This document shows, one piece after another, positions 45,378-56,426 of a stretch of DNA of 64,000 nucleotides. Position 1 is the first letter of the stretch; every line of letters begins with the position of its first letter. The position numbers and the translations under genes are program-made. The stretch is from Branchiostoma floridae (taxonomy: Eukaryota; Chordata; Leptocardii; Amphioxiformes; Branchiostomatidae). The notes beneath the pieces were generated by a model. The model did no database searches and had not been told where the DNA came from. It worked only from the letters and a program-made list of their open reading frames with translations. Where the stretch lies: assembly GCF_000003815.2 (NCBI RefSeq), contig NC_049982.1:899604-963603 (forward strand). The letters run 5' to 3'.

Positions 45378-46264
45378 CCTAGAATTCCTGTCGCCGCACA
45401 CGCGTTCTGTGAAAGTGCTTATTGTGTAGGAGTTAAAGCACATGTCACACACTCTAGATTCAAGCAGAGGTTGGAAGAAGGCTTATTGTAGACGTTATTT
45501 AGGCGTTTTTGCCGAGTTACTTCGTTAGGTTTTCTTTTTTCCTGCCCGCAAAACAAGAAAACCCTACTTCATAGAAGGCCATGCAAAACGGCTAACAAGA
45601 GATCCAAAACAAGCCGTGTATGTGAAATGTATCTATTTGTATTTCATTCATTTGAGTTTTTATTTTCATTAATTGTGTATACGTATGTATTCAGGAAAAC
45701 AACGTTAACGTTAACCGATCGGATGTGAATCAAAACTATCTACCTGTTGGGCATTACTGCTTATAGTATACACTTTGGCCGGTTAAGTGGTATCAACCTG
45801 TATCGTGTACAATACTGCCCAAGTCATTAAAGCATTGGTCTGAAATGCCGTAACACTTACTAACAGCAATGTACCGATATTGTACCTGAATAGACCTATT
45901 TCATGACTAAAAACGTATACTTCCTAACACACCTATTCCACTTACCAGATAAAAATTTAGCACTGGAAAACGTTGGCATTGAAACCAGCCATCAGCACCG
46001 CTTTGAGATCAACTCCAAAGCATGGGTTCTCTGCATAAGATACCTGAAGTCTAAATAGACATCATGGTTGCAGGTAACTCTTTCTTTATATTATCTACCA
46101 TCACTGAAGACTACAGTTTACTCTGTCAAGTTTATGATGGTTCAGGGCTTTCAGGTACAGGTTCGGACCTGCACATTATATTTGTCTGTACCAGTACCTG
46201 ATGTTTACTTTAGATATACATACGTACGTCGATGTAGGTTAGACATCCAGATCAGGTAATAAGA

Positions 46265-46351
46265 TACACCAAAAAGTAGTTAGACTCAAGCAACTGGAAA
46301 CCATTTCCAGTTGCTTGAGTTCCAGTTGCTTGAGTAACTACTTTTTGGTGT
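46265..46351. repeat. Hairpin: inverted repeat with internal direct copies
   Basis: tacaccaaaaagtagtta and actcaagcaactgg are mirrored at 46322-46351, with an extra copy of ccagttgcttgagt between. The preceding gacatccag...aataagata also occurs near 14240, so it belongs to a dispersed repeat. Confidence 0.75.
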
Positions 46352-46448
46352 ATACATACATCATACTGTCAGTTCAACTCCGAAACAGAAAATGTAGTTT
46401 CCAGCTCAACAAAAGCTTTAAAGAATTGACGCTAGTAGTTCAGCGTCT

Positions 46449-47777
46449 TTACGTTTTGCCCCTATTGTGAGTTTCCTGATGCTGCTTTAAGGTAGCCTGC
46501 TGGGCAGCCCTGTAGTCACATTTATCACAGGCGTAGGGTCTCTCCCCTGTGTGGGTTGTCATGTGCCGTTCTAAGGTGTCCTTTTTAGCTGCCTTATAGT
46601 CACAATGCCCGCAATGGAACGGCCTGTCTCGTGTGTGGCTGTGAGTTTCTGTGTGCCTTTTTAAGTGATATTTTCTTGCTGTCTTATAGCCACATTCTCC
46701 ACATTTAAACGGCTTCTCTTCTGTGTGGGTTTTCATGTGGGCTTTTAAGCTATTCTTCCAAGCTGCACTAAAGTCGCATTGTTCACATTTTAATGGTCTC
46801 TCCTGCGCGTGGGTTTTCATATGGCTATTCATTCTACTGGAGCATGGTGTTAAAAAGCCACACTTCTCACATATATAAGATTTCTTTTCAGCGGTGTGAG
46901 TTTTCACATGTCGGTCTAAGTCAAACTTTGTTGCTGCCCTGAAGTCACATTGTCCGCAGGGATGTGGTTTAGCACAGTTTGTCTTCTTGTGTGCGAGCAT
47001 GTCAGCCTTGTCGGTTGTCTTGTACCCGCAGTCTTTGCAGATGGTGTGGGTTTGCATGTGCGTGTCGATGGCAAGCCTGCATGATGTCCTGTACCCGCAC
47101 TCTGCACACAAGAACGGTTCATAGTGGTCCAAATTAACCGACGTAAGTCCACATGTGTCACATCTACCCACTGGTTGGATCCCTCTGTGAATTGTCAGAA
47201 CGTGTTTGTGCAAGTTGCCCTTGAGCGCAGCCCTGCACCCACATTCCTCACAAGCGAAGGGTTTCTCTCCTGTGTGGGTCTTCATGTGCTTGTCTAGGCT
47301 GTCCTTCTCAGCTGTCATGTAGTCACATTGCCCACAGGCGAAGGGTTTATCTCCTGTGTGGGTCCTCCTGTGACTCTTCATCACGTGTTTGTCCAAGTTG
47401 CCCTTGAGCGCAGCCCTGTACCCACATTCCTCACAAACGAAGGGTTTCTCTCCTGTGTGGGTCCTCATGTGGTACCCTAGGCTGCCCTTCTGAGTTGCTC
47501 TGTAGTCACACAGCCTACAGGCGTAAGGTTTCACTCCTGTGTGGATTCTTACGTGTTTGTCCATCGCGGATTTTGTAGCTGCACGGTAGCCACATTCTCC
47601 ACACATGAAAGGCTTCTCACCTGTGTGAGTTTTCATGTGCGTATTTAAGTGATAACTTTGCTGGGTAATTTTCTCATGGGTCTCAAAGCCATTTGCTGCC
47701 ATTTCGTCTTCGCCAGGGTTGAAGTTCGACGCCACCTTGCCGTTGTCCTGGTGATGATCTTTGCCTCCTGTTGCCAT
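46449..47777 (-). CDS. ZNF-4: ~14-finger C2H2 protein
   Basis: 442 codons from the ATG at 47777, which follows the acceptor TTTCGCAG|catacaag (exon start 47785). The N-terminus (DEMAANGFETHEKITQQSYH) is followed by a half finger (LNTHMKTH) where paralogues have the LESHM finger; its CxxC half is deleted. Then about 13 good fingers, two with lengthened His spacing (HVMKSHRRTH, HVLTIH), a degenerate unit (CDTCGLTSVNLDHYEPF) and the C2HC unit MLAHKKTNC shared with ZNF-3 and ZNF-5. Ends DYRAAQQATLKQHQETHNRGKT. Presumed nuclear regulator. Intron 1 (to 50002) contains a retroelement remnant, a MITE and an assembly gap. Confidence 0.87.
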   Translation of the reverse strand: MATGGKDHHQDNGKVASNFNPGEDEMAANGFETHEKITQQSYHLNTHMKTHTGEKPFMCGECGYRAATKSAMDKHVRIHTGVKPYACRLCDYRATQKGSLGYHMRTHTGEKPFVCEECGYRAALKGNLDKHVMKSHRRTHTGDKPFACGQCDYMTAEKDSLDKHMKTHTGEKPFACEECGCRAALKGNLHKHVLTIHRGIQPVGRCDTCGLTSVNLDHYEPFLCAECGYRTSCRLAIDTHMQTHTICKDCGYKTTDKADMLAHKKTNCAKPHPCGQCDFRAATKFDLDRHVKTHTAEKKSYICEKCGFLTPCSSRMNSHMKTHAQERPLKCEQCDFSAAWKNSLKAHMKTHTEEKPFKCGECGYKTARKYHLKRHTETHSHTRDRPFHCGHCDYKAAKKDTLERHMTTHTGERPYACDKCDYRAAQQATLKQHQETHNRGKT

Positions 47778-47849
47778 CTTGTATGCTGCGAAACGTTACA
47801 GAACAACAGTTAAAGGCAACTCCATGAAAGGTAATCTGTGTTTGTGCTG

Positions 47850-48135
47850 GTAGTAATCTGCATCTGCTTCTGCATGGTGTTACCCCCAAATGACCCCGCG
47901 AGGAGCAAAGTAGGGGGGGGGGGCGAGCTGAGGCTCCCGGGTTAGGGCGGGCAGGCCGCCTGTCTGGCACGGAAGTGCTCAACGTTGGGAGCACTTACAA
48001 CCATGACAACCGTGCCAGGCAGGGCATTCCACTCGGGAATTGTGCGTGGGAAAAAAGAGTGTTTGTAAATGTCGGTGCGTGCGAATATGTGTTGTGATAT
48101 TTGTAGTCGTGACTACCCCGGGTGCGCCCTTGGGC
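47850..48135 (-). mobile_element. CR1-like non-LTR retrotransposon 3' remnant
   Basis: Minus-strand translation gives RTDIYKHSFFPRTIPEWNALPG, the C-terminal signature of CR1/L2-like elements, with stops before and after, then a 3' region ending in agatgcagattact-like sequence. Lies in ZNF-4 intron 1. Confidence 0.72.
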
Positions 48136-48220
48136 AGGCTTCAGAATATTGCTGGCGTCTATATTTATATTATTGTAGACTACTTTATAGAAAAAGGAGA
48201 GGCATATAATATATAATCAT

Positions 48221-48421
48221 AGTGCAATGTTAAACTTTCTTCCAACACAGAGGTACACGCGGATTTAATTTTCAACGACCACTGTCGCCTTCGTCTGGGT
48301 CAGTATGCAATACTGATGATTATTCACTTCAGATCCAATAAATAGCTTCGCAAGAGTTACAGATACGAAATCTCGTTAACACGTGATCTTGCGGGATCAG
48401 AAGAAAGTTTAGCATTGTACT
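48221..48421. mobile_element. MITE with AGTRCAATG termini
   Basis: agtgcaatgttaaactttct is mirrored by agaaagtttagcattgtact with about three mismatches over 23 bp. 48430-48806 and 49170-49900 show no gene; 49513-49525 (ccgccgccatcttg) is a YY1-like promoter motif of unknown use. Confidence 0.68.
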
Positions 48422-48806
48422 ATAAAGGCAGCCCCGTCTCTACCGCTGGATAAAAATCGCGTGTCTTCGGCGTCACTAGCTAAAATGAGCTGGTAGAACA
48501 CAGTCAATGCAAGTACATCTAACTGAAAAAATGACTTAACATGCAAAAGTTGTTAAGGTGACTTTCTGGTCCATCTTTACTTAGGGATAAATGACAAATA
48601 AACACACTGACACACACATACTCAGCACCACGTGTGTGTATTCACTGAATCTCTTACATCTCTTACAGACTCGTACTGTTCCATTCGTGGGGGGGGGGGG
48701 GATAGGCTATTCTAATCTGAGTAATCTAACAAAAGTCACTAACCCCTAAAATTGTATGCAAATGTCACTTATCTTAGCATGAAAGTTCATCTGTGTTGGT
48801 AGATGA

Positions 48807-49169
48807 NNNNNNNNNNNNNNNNNNNNNNNNNNNNNNNNNNNNNNNNNNNNNNNNNNNNNNNNNNNNNNNNNNNNNNNNNNNNNNNNNNNNNNNNNNNNNN
48901 NNNNNNNNNNNNNNNNNNNNNNNNNNNNNNNNNNNNNNNNNNNNNNNNNNNNNNNNNNNNNNNNNNNNNNNNNNNNNNNNNNNNNNNNNNNNNNNNNNNN
49001 NNNNNNNNNNNNNNNNNNNNNNNNNNNNNNNNNNNNNNNNNNNNNNNNNNNNNNNNNNNNNNNNNNNNNNNNNNNNNNNNNNNNNNNNNNNNNNNNNNNN
49101 NNNNNNNNNNNNNNNNNNNNNNNNNNNNNNNNNNNNNNNNNNNNNNNNNNNNNNNNNNNNNNNNNNNNN
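48807..49169. other. Assembly gap (363 N)
   Basis: Run of N within the inferred first intron of ZNF-4. Confidence 0.99.
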
Positions 49170-49910
49170 CTCCCTCCCGGTTAAAGAGGGGATTGTCTAT
49201 AACAGCATGCACCTGGTCTAGATCTTTTGCACAGGGCGAGTATTTTTTTAATTGCTACCTTATTCCAGTTCATTCTAATTTATCGCGATCAGAGTGGGGC
49301 AGGTATATTAGTAGCCTCTCAGGGCTTTTTCCATCTTTTTTTTGCTCATAAGACACAGCACATGCGACCCAGTCAAAAAGAATTTACGGCCAGAAAAGTG
49401 TATTATGAGTCCAAAAAAGACGAAAAGGGCCCAGAGAGCTATGCAGGCAAGTATAATTAATAGTCACACCAAAGACTAACAATGTCAACTATATAAACAA
49501 AAGAACTCCCCACGCCGCCGCCATCTTGTCTTTCTTACTGATCTTGGCCGGTTTGGTTCATAATGGCACATAGCTGCAATTTGCAGTTTGTATACACAGA
49601 GAAAGAACAGCAAATACAAGGACAAGCATGCCTCCAGGGGCAAGACTAATACTTTTACGGGACGGGATATAGAAGAAAAGGATCAAGAAAAGGGCAGAGT
49701 AGAGAGTAGAGCCGAAACACGGCGTGGCGTCGGCTTGGCGCAAATTATGGTTGCTTGGCACAGATCTAGATTCTAGTGGTTCGGATATGCAGCTTGTGGT
49801 CACTGTTCAGTACATGTACCAATCTGGAAGGCCTTGAGGCGGTTCGTCGGCTATGCAATACAGACACAAAAAACTGTTTCTTCCGCCCCGAGTATAGTAG
49901 GTTGTGTATA

Positions 49911-50070
49911 CCCCCTCCCACCCTGGCCACAACAAGAAGTGAAACTCCGAAGTACAACAACAACAAAAAACAATCATCTCAAACACACGCTTTTCATGTT
50001 ACCTGAGGTATGTAGAAAAGACTCCAAATGTCTTAAAAACGTCTGGGTTTGTTAACCTGGGGTCTGTACG
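49911..50070 (-). promoter_or_regulatory. ZNF-4 first exon, donor and intronic G-tract
   Basis: Minus-strand exon ends catacctcag|GTAACATG at 50003/50002. It resembles the ZNF-5 first exon end (ataactcag|GTAACATA, preceded in both by acgtttt.a.gacattt). The intron reads gggtgggagggggt at 49924-49911, about 78 nt after the donor. Confidence 0.55.
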
Positions 50071-50352
50071 GATGTCCAGTCCAACCAAACAGTTGATCTC
50101 CGTGAGCATCTGCTCGGCGCAGCGTTCTCTTTAAATCTCGCGCTTCTTTCGTAAGGTCATGGCCACGCGAGAATCCGCGAGATTTCACATAGATATAAGC
50201 TCCTTGGACAGTGAGACTTCCCCACAAATTAAAGGGAAACTCCCAATTTCACAATTTGTTCTTGAATGGACTCAAGGAATAATAGTGTAACAACATATTA
50301 TGTAATACTATACACTAACGGAGATCTGAATAAAACAAGTGATACTAGTATA

Positions 50353-50785
50353 TAGGGCTGGGTACCGGTACAGAAAATTCAGGTCCAGGTCCGGTTCAGG
50401 TCCAAAGAATCAGGTCCAGGTCCGGACCTGAACCTGGACCTGATGCAGTATGACTCATACAAATGGTCCATTTCACTACAAATAAATCTGTTTGGTGGAG
50501 TATTAGACTTACACCGGCGTTTTAAAATCCTTCAACACTAACTGCACATGTATGATTGGCTGTAAAATTTGGTAGAAATTACTATAAACTCTACTCTACT
50601 TCACTCTTGTTATTTTCTTCCACCTACAAGTGCCAAAACGTGTGAATGCCTGATAAAATAAGCTGTTAATTTTCTAATCGGTCCAACATCCGGTCCACCT
50701 AATTTTTTCAGGTCCGGTTTTTCTGGACCGTTCCAATAAGAAAAACCGGTTTTGTACCGGTACGCTGTACCGATACCCAGCCCTA
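50353..50785. mobile_element. hAT-type non-autonomous element (433 bp)
   Basis: tagggctgggtaccggtac is mirrored by gtaccgatacccagcccta (one mismatch). CTAGTATA at 50345-50352 and 50786-50793 is an 8-bp target duplication, the hAT hallmark. Interior has caggtccaggtccgg repeats near both ends and no transposase. Confidence 0.85.
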
Positions 50786-50991
50786 CTAGTATATATTGTT
50801 TCCTGATGTAGGTGGGTAGAGTATAGACAGCTTGATATACACAGCAAAAAGTACTTTTAATTTCATACGATCAACTTCAGAATAGAATGCAAAATAACTC
50901 TTAAAACTCGATGAAAACACATGAAAGGGGCCAACATACAAATAAGCAAATGTTCAAACAAGGGTAAATGACAATATGAAAAATGGTTAGC

Positions 50992-50997
50992 TTTATT
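50992..50997 (-). terminator. ZNF-5 poly(A) signal
   Basis: TTTATT on the plus strand (AATAAA on minus) in the phrase gtgtcaataaagctaacca, the same as 3' of ZNF-3. Distance from the stop is about 626 nt, or about 414 nt if the MITE at 51181-51392 is discounted, close to the 390 nt in ZNF-3. Confidence 0.6.
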
Positions 50998-51180
50998 GAC
51001 ACAAAATTAAAAAGCATAACCATTGATTTAAACAAGGAAATTTGTACTATTCTACTCTTCTCTACTCTACTCTACTCCTTACAATCAATTACAAAATAGA
51101 AATGCAATAGAAGGCTAATACATTTGTATAGGCAAATGAGCCTTCGGTTAACGTCTTAATAGCTTGGTGTCCAAACCTAT

Positions 51181-51392
51181 TACTGTAAATGCAGAAATGT
51201 TTGCGGTGGATTAATGTTCGCGGTTTTTGCGGCGGCCGCTTCACCGCGAATTTAAAACCACCGCGAATATTTTTCCATAACAGTAAGAGACTACAGTGCA
51301 TGGTGCTACCGCGAAATTAAAACCACCGCGAAAAGTCCATTTTCCCGCTACCGCGAAATTAAATCCCCGCGAACTTAAATGCATTTACAGTA
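51181..51392. mobile_element. TACTGTAAATGC-family MITE in the ZNF-5 3' UTR
   Basis: Full-length copy with tactgtaaatgcagaaatg and gcatttacagta ends and TA at both flanks. It lies between the ZNF-5 stop and its poly(A) signal. Confidence 0.87.
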
Positions 51393-51622
51393 TAGCTGAT
51401 GAGCTTCTTTATATTCTCACGAACATGATATTCAAATGCCAACTGATTCCAAAATCAATCATGTGATAACCTTCTTTGCAGACCAGGCTTGAACAAGTTT
51501 TAGATACCAGACTTCAGAACAAATATCCCAATGAAAAATACTAGTATTAAACTTCATTTTAAGTCAGACTTATGCCAAATTCCAGAACTATGTATGGCAG
51601 ATGATACTGCATGTTCTTAAGA

Positions 51623-54207
51623 CTACTTTGCCTTCTTGTGAGTTTCCAGATGTTGCTTTAAGGTCCCTCTCTGAGCTGCCCTGTAGTCACATTTATCACA
51701 GGCGTAAGGTCTCTCCCCTGTGTGAGTTGTCATGTGGAGATCTAACGTGAACTTCTTAGCTGCCTTATAGTCACAAAGCCTACAATGGAATGGCTTGATT
51801 CGTGTTTTACTGTGGGTTTCCATGTGTTTTTTAAAGTTATAATTTCTCGCTGTCTTAAAGTCACATTCTTTACACTGAAACAGTTTCTTCCCTGTGTGGG
51901 TTTTCATATGCGTATACAAGCTGCACTTTCTAGCTGTTTTAAAATCGCATTCTGTACATTTGAATGTTTTTTCCTGCACGTGACATTTCATATGGCCATT
52001 CATTGTACTAGCAAATGGTGTCAAAAAGCCACATTGCTCACACATGTAAGATTTCTTTTCAGTTGTGTGACTTTTCACATGTCGGTCCAAGTCAAATTTT
52101 GTAGCTGCTCTGAAGTCACATTGTCCGCAGGGATGTGGTTTAGCACAGTTTGTCTTCAGGTTCTTGTGTGCGAGCATGTCAGCCTTGTCAGTTGCCTTGT
52201 ACCCACAGTCTTTGCAGATGGTGTGGGTTTTCGTGTGTGTGTCGATAGCAAGCCTGCATGATGTCCTGTACCCACATTCTGTGCACATAAATGGGCCAGT
52301 GTGGCTTAACTTGTCTGGCTTGTAGTCGGATTTGTAGCCACATTGCTTACAACAAAAAAGTTCCTCTTGCGGGTGAGTTTGCATGTGTGTTTCCAAGCTG
52401 TCTTTCAGAGGAGTCGTGTAACCACAGTACTTGCAGTTGTACTGTTTCTCTCCAATAATGTGTGTCCTCAAATGAACAACCATCTTGCTTTTGTCGGATG
52501 CCTGAAAGCCACATTCTGTACACACAGGGCTTTAGCCAGCGTCCGTTTTTCCGTCAATTGACGGAAATTTGCTGCGTGTGACGGAAAAAAATTTCAACCA
52601 ATCCGTCAACCTTGACGGAAAAAAAATCGTTGATTGAAGCAAGAAGGCCAAGTTGAAAAGAGGGAAGCTACGGCTTGGGGACGCCCGGACAGCCCATTGT
52701 CGGAAAGCCACACACTGTTTGTTTTGCTATTGTCATGATTGTTGACGATTGTGTGTCGGCACCCTTTCGCATACGATAATCTCATTAAAAACCCGTTTTT
52801 CAAGGTCTCACTCCAAGAACAGTGCATTCTACGAACTTTGTTTGGAATCTTGACACTCATCAAAACCTAACTTGTACGCTAGCGTGCCGGGGCTGGCCGT
52901 ACAAATTATTTTCGCTCGCCCAGCCGCGCCGCTTGCGACAACGCAAGGTGCCAGTCGCAGCTAAAAGAACCGGCACATCATGCTATCCACAAATAGTTTG
53001 ATCAAAAACATAATCTTTAGGATCTAAAATGTTGCACGGTTCTCTTCAGCGGGAATGTTGTTTTTGTTTTGACGAGAAAACGCTAATTTTGCAGCGACAC
53101 AGATGAGATAACAACGCCACGTTGTTGTTGGCACACTTCCGGGTTAATTGAACGCCAAAATTCCCCCAAATGCACCATAAATCCGTATATGAATGCATGT
53201 TTTCTCAAAAGAGTCTTTCAGTAATTGTGTTCTTAATTAGAAAATTGTCGTGTTATAGAAAAATATAGCGTTCTCCTGCCTTTACAAATGTAACATTTTC
53301 AAACAAATAAAATATTTGAACGCTGGTGCGCGCGGTGCATCGTGGGTCGGTATCCATAGTTTTACCAATCAGAGCGCGGGATCTGAGGAGACGCCCCTCC
53401 AGATGTTACGATCAACCAATCAACAGTGCGTATTGAGAATATGTAATGTTAGATTTGCATACCCCACGAGTTGATTTTAACGCAGTGTTTTTGCGGGGAA
53501 AACGCAAAGAAACGATGTTTTACTGTTCACATTATTACAAAACGTCAGCGTGGTGTCATATTTTCTCCCAATGACAACATTTATATCGGACGAGGTAGAC
53601 ATTTTTGCAGTCAATGACGGAAATTTTTACGCGATGACGGAAAAAAAAAGATTCTTGACAGGAATTTTCCGTCAATGGGAATTGGCTGACGGAAAAAAAT
53701 CTCGAGCTGGCTAAAGCCCTGTGTACACATGAACAGTTTCTCACCTATGTGAGTTTTCATGTGAGTTTGCAGGTCGCCCTTGCTAGCTGTTTGGTAGGTA
53801 CATTCCTCACAGGCGTAGGGCCTCTCTACACGAGACTTCTCAACAGTGTGGACTTTCATATGAATGGTCATTGCTCCCCCATTGGCGGTTTGAAAGCCAC
53901 ATTCTCCGCACATAGATAGTCGTGCTTTAGTCTTGTGAGTCTCCATATGCCTTTTCAAGTCACCCTTGTGAGTTGCACTGAAATCACAGTCCTCACAGTC
54001 AAAGAATTTTTCTCCTGTGTGAACTTTCATGTGATTGTCCATTGCGCTTTTTCTGTCTGTCCGGTGTCCACATTCCCCACACATGTAGGGTTTCTCTCCT
54101 ACGTGGGTCTCTATGTGTGCATCCATACTGGTTATAGAAGCTGTCCTGTGTCCACAGCTTGACATGACCTCCCTGTCCTGGCAAAGGTCACTGTTAGCTG
54201 CTGCCAT
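51623..54207 (-). pseudogene. ZNF-5: C2H2 gene interrupted by a hAT element
   Basis: Paralogue of ZNF-3 with the same acceptor phrase (TTCTGCAG|tttgtaacATGGCAGC) and start MAAANSDL.QDREV. The first signature finger is deleted (SSCGHRTASITSMDAH follows directly). Four fingers lead to KLFMCT, where the frame hits the hAT insertion (52525-53721). On the far side the frame resumes at CTECGFQASDKSKM and runs about 11 more finger units to DYRAAQRGTLKQHLETHKKAK. Frame is consistent across the site if one 8-bp target copy and the element are discounted, but the 1205-bp insertion changes frame and adds stops. It could still give two truncated proteins. Shares the collapsed (KPDKLSHTGPF) and C2HC units with ZNF-3. 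Confidence 0.85.
52525..53721. mobile_element. hAT non-autonomous transposon (1197 bp) with subterminal TGACGG array
   Basis: Perfect 16-bp inverted ends CAGGGCTTTAGCCAGC. TGTACACA at 52517-52524 and 53722-53729 is an exact 8-bp target duplication. Motif TGACGG or its complement recurs about five times within 100 bp of the left end and about four times near the right end, like a transposase-binding array. The interior has no recognisable transposase. Exact duplication and ends suggest a young insertion. Confidence 0.92.
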
Positions 54208-54554
54208 GTTACAAACTGCAGAACAAAATTAAGAAAATACGGTTAGACATCCAGGCAGTAAGTTAGGCCACACCGACTTAGTTTCACTGAAGACATCCCT
54301 GTGCGCATAGATTTTTGCCTGTTCTCCAAAACAAAACAAAAGCTGAGGCCACATGTCACCCAATAGCAATATTACCTGGTCAATCAGAATTTTATACTTG
54401 CCAGCATACCTGCCCTCTAGGGAAAGGGTCACATGGCCAGGGCATGGGACCACAGCACCCTTGTTCTGTTTCTTCAACATGAATGGAAATTTGACATTTT
54501 CAAAATTTAGTGTACTCCAACATGACATGTGATATAAAAAGTTTGTTCAGCCGT

Positions 54555-54780
54555 GCCCCCCTCCCACCCTTGGTAACGCACATACAGCAAATGGTTTCGA
54601 TAAAATCCACTTCAGATTATCGAGGTTCAGTTTCTAACTTATACAAAGACAGTTTGTTATGTTACCTGAGTTATATACTTCTTGTGAATGTGCAAAAAAT
54701 GTCTGAAAACGTCCGACTTGCTAACTTCTCTCTTCCACACACACGCCGCTGAAGAAATAGGGGTTAGAGGTCATCTCACT
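54555..54780 (-). promoter_or_regulatory. ZNF-5 first exon, donor and intronic G-tract
   Basis: Minus-strand donor ataactcag|GTAACATA at 54666/54665; acceptor at 54215. The intron reads aagggtgggaggggggc at about 54571-54555, some 95 nt after the donor. Exon start is inferred to lie below ~54780, head-to-head with ZNF-6. Confidence 0.55.
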
Positions 54781-54879
54781 CTGGTGACGAGCTCATGGCC
54801 TGGGTTTTCACTACGATCAGAAATTAAGGTTTTGTAGTTATCCTTGACTGAAGCAAGGGAGTTTTGTTCATAGTGATGG

Positions 54880-55194
54880 ATCCCGCTCTTCTCGATAAGT
54901 CTTGTAGGTTCTTTTTACGCGCAGAGTTTAGAAGGTACCCTGGGCACGAGACCACCCACTACAGATGATGACCCTTGACCTGATGTTGTTCGACGAGTGG
55001 AAGAGAAAAACGGAAAGCTCGAAAGCAGAGTGATTGTAAAGCTGTATTTTGCGGAGTAAGGACTATTTTTGTCACGGCGGAAACCATCAGCCTTTTAATA
55101 TCTCCAGTTCTTGACCTGTTACGCTGATACGGTGAGTTGTACCCGGAGTTTTATATTTTTGTAGGAGGGCCAATTTTCATGGTGGGAGGGGGGC
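54880..55194 (+). promoter_or_regulatory. ZNF-6 first exon, donor and intronic G-tract
   Basis: Sequence ending ctgatacg|GTGAGT at 55131/55132 matches the block before ZNF-7 (gaaggtaccctg, gatgacccttgacct, attttgcggagt, actatttttgtcacggcgg, acgctgatac). The intron reads ggtgggaggggggc at 55181-55194, 49 nt after the donor. Acceptor at 56328. The rest of the intron (55200-56320) holds a lone foldback end (gggtaatatgtcaaagg, ~55526) and no gene. Confidence 0.58.
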
Positions 55195-56426
55195 GTCAGG
55201 CATAGGGCGTAAAAATCACGTAGAAAATTATTTTGAACTTAGAGTATAAATCATTTGGCGTCACGCTGTAAAAGCAGCATTCAGGAAATGAGATATTATA
55301 TTTAAGTAAGTCAAACTCTCGATATTTTACAACACAAATAAATGAATAAAAGAGATCTGGAAATAATCTAGAGTAAGAGTTAATAACATACAAGTAACAG
55401 CTTTGGAAAAACATACGGTATATCAACCTCCTTGGGTAAATACAGTATCCCGGGTAACTTGCACTTGCCCACAGAAAAAAATTGATTCATCATAAGCTAT
55501 TTCATATGCATGGTTTTGACTTTTGAGGGAATGTGGGTAATATGTCAAAGGTCAAGGCCCCTGAGATACAAACAAAGCATTGTCATGCAAATCTATACGA
55601 GGGATCGCGATGATGTCAAGGTGACGCAGTGGTAGGCAAAAATCAGGTGTTTGGCAAACGATTGATTTACATATCGCTCTTTACATATTAACCGGTAATT
55701 TAACCTGCTAATCTAAATATCAATTTCTAATCCAATCTACTGACGTCCTGGTAGGCACCAGCCGGCGAATACCCCGGATATAAACAACAACAGCGATCGC
55801 TCATATACATTGGTCGCTCACATTCACTATTTGGTTTAATGTCTGTTGTTTACAAGTTAGGGGCCTTCACCTTTCAATCAATCAATCAAAATAGTTTAGT
55901 CATAATAAAAACAAGACACTTGCAACCAGAGGCTGAATTACGGCCTTGCTGTACAGCCACTGCGTTAAAAAGAAACTTATGTCATAAAATGTTACGTACA
56001 ATCAATTTGTTAAAGTCAATTTCTAGTCTTTATTGAACTTGTTTCACTGTAATATTCAACACAAAAATTGGACTCACCCAAATTTTTGACTGAACAACGC
56101 CAGTCTTCATCAAGGAATGAACAATCCACTGCTGTCGTGATGTCACATAATGCAGATAGAACACGTGACTCAGTAAGCAACTTGGATCATAGGTTGCAGG
56201 AAGTCTATGGCGCACACTGTCAATGGTCAGGGTCTAGGGACTTGTGATGTAGATGGCTTCTTTGATCCCTCTAGCAAGAATTTTATTGTCATTAAAATGT
56301 GTTTCTTCTTTCACTTACATCCATGTAGGTCTGACTTTCTGCGTGAAGACAAGCCAACTACTGACCACTACTGTCAGGGACCCACACAGCTGAACATTTA
56401 AATCAAATACTGGATACTACAATAAG

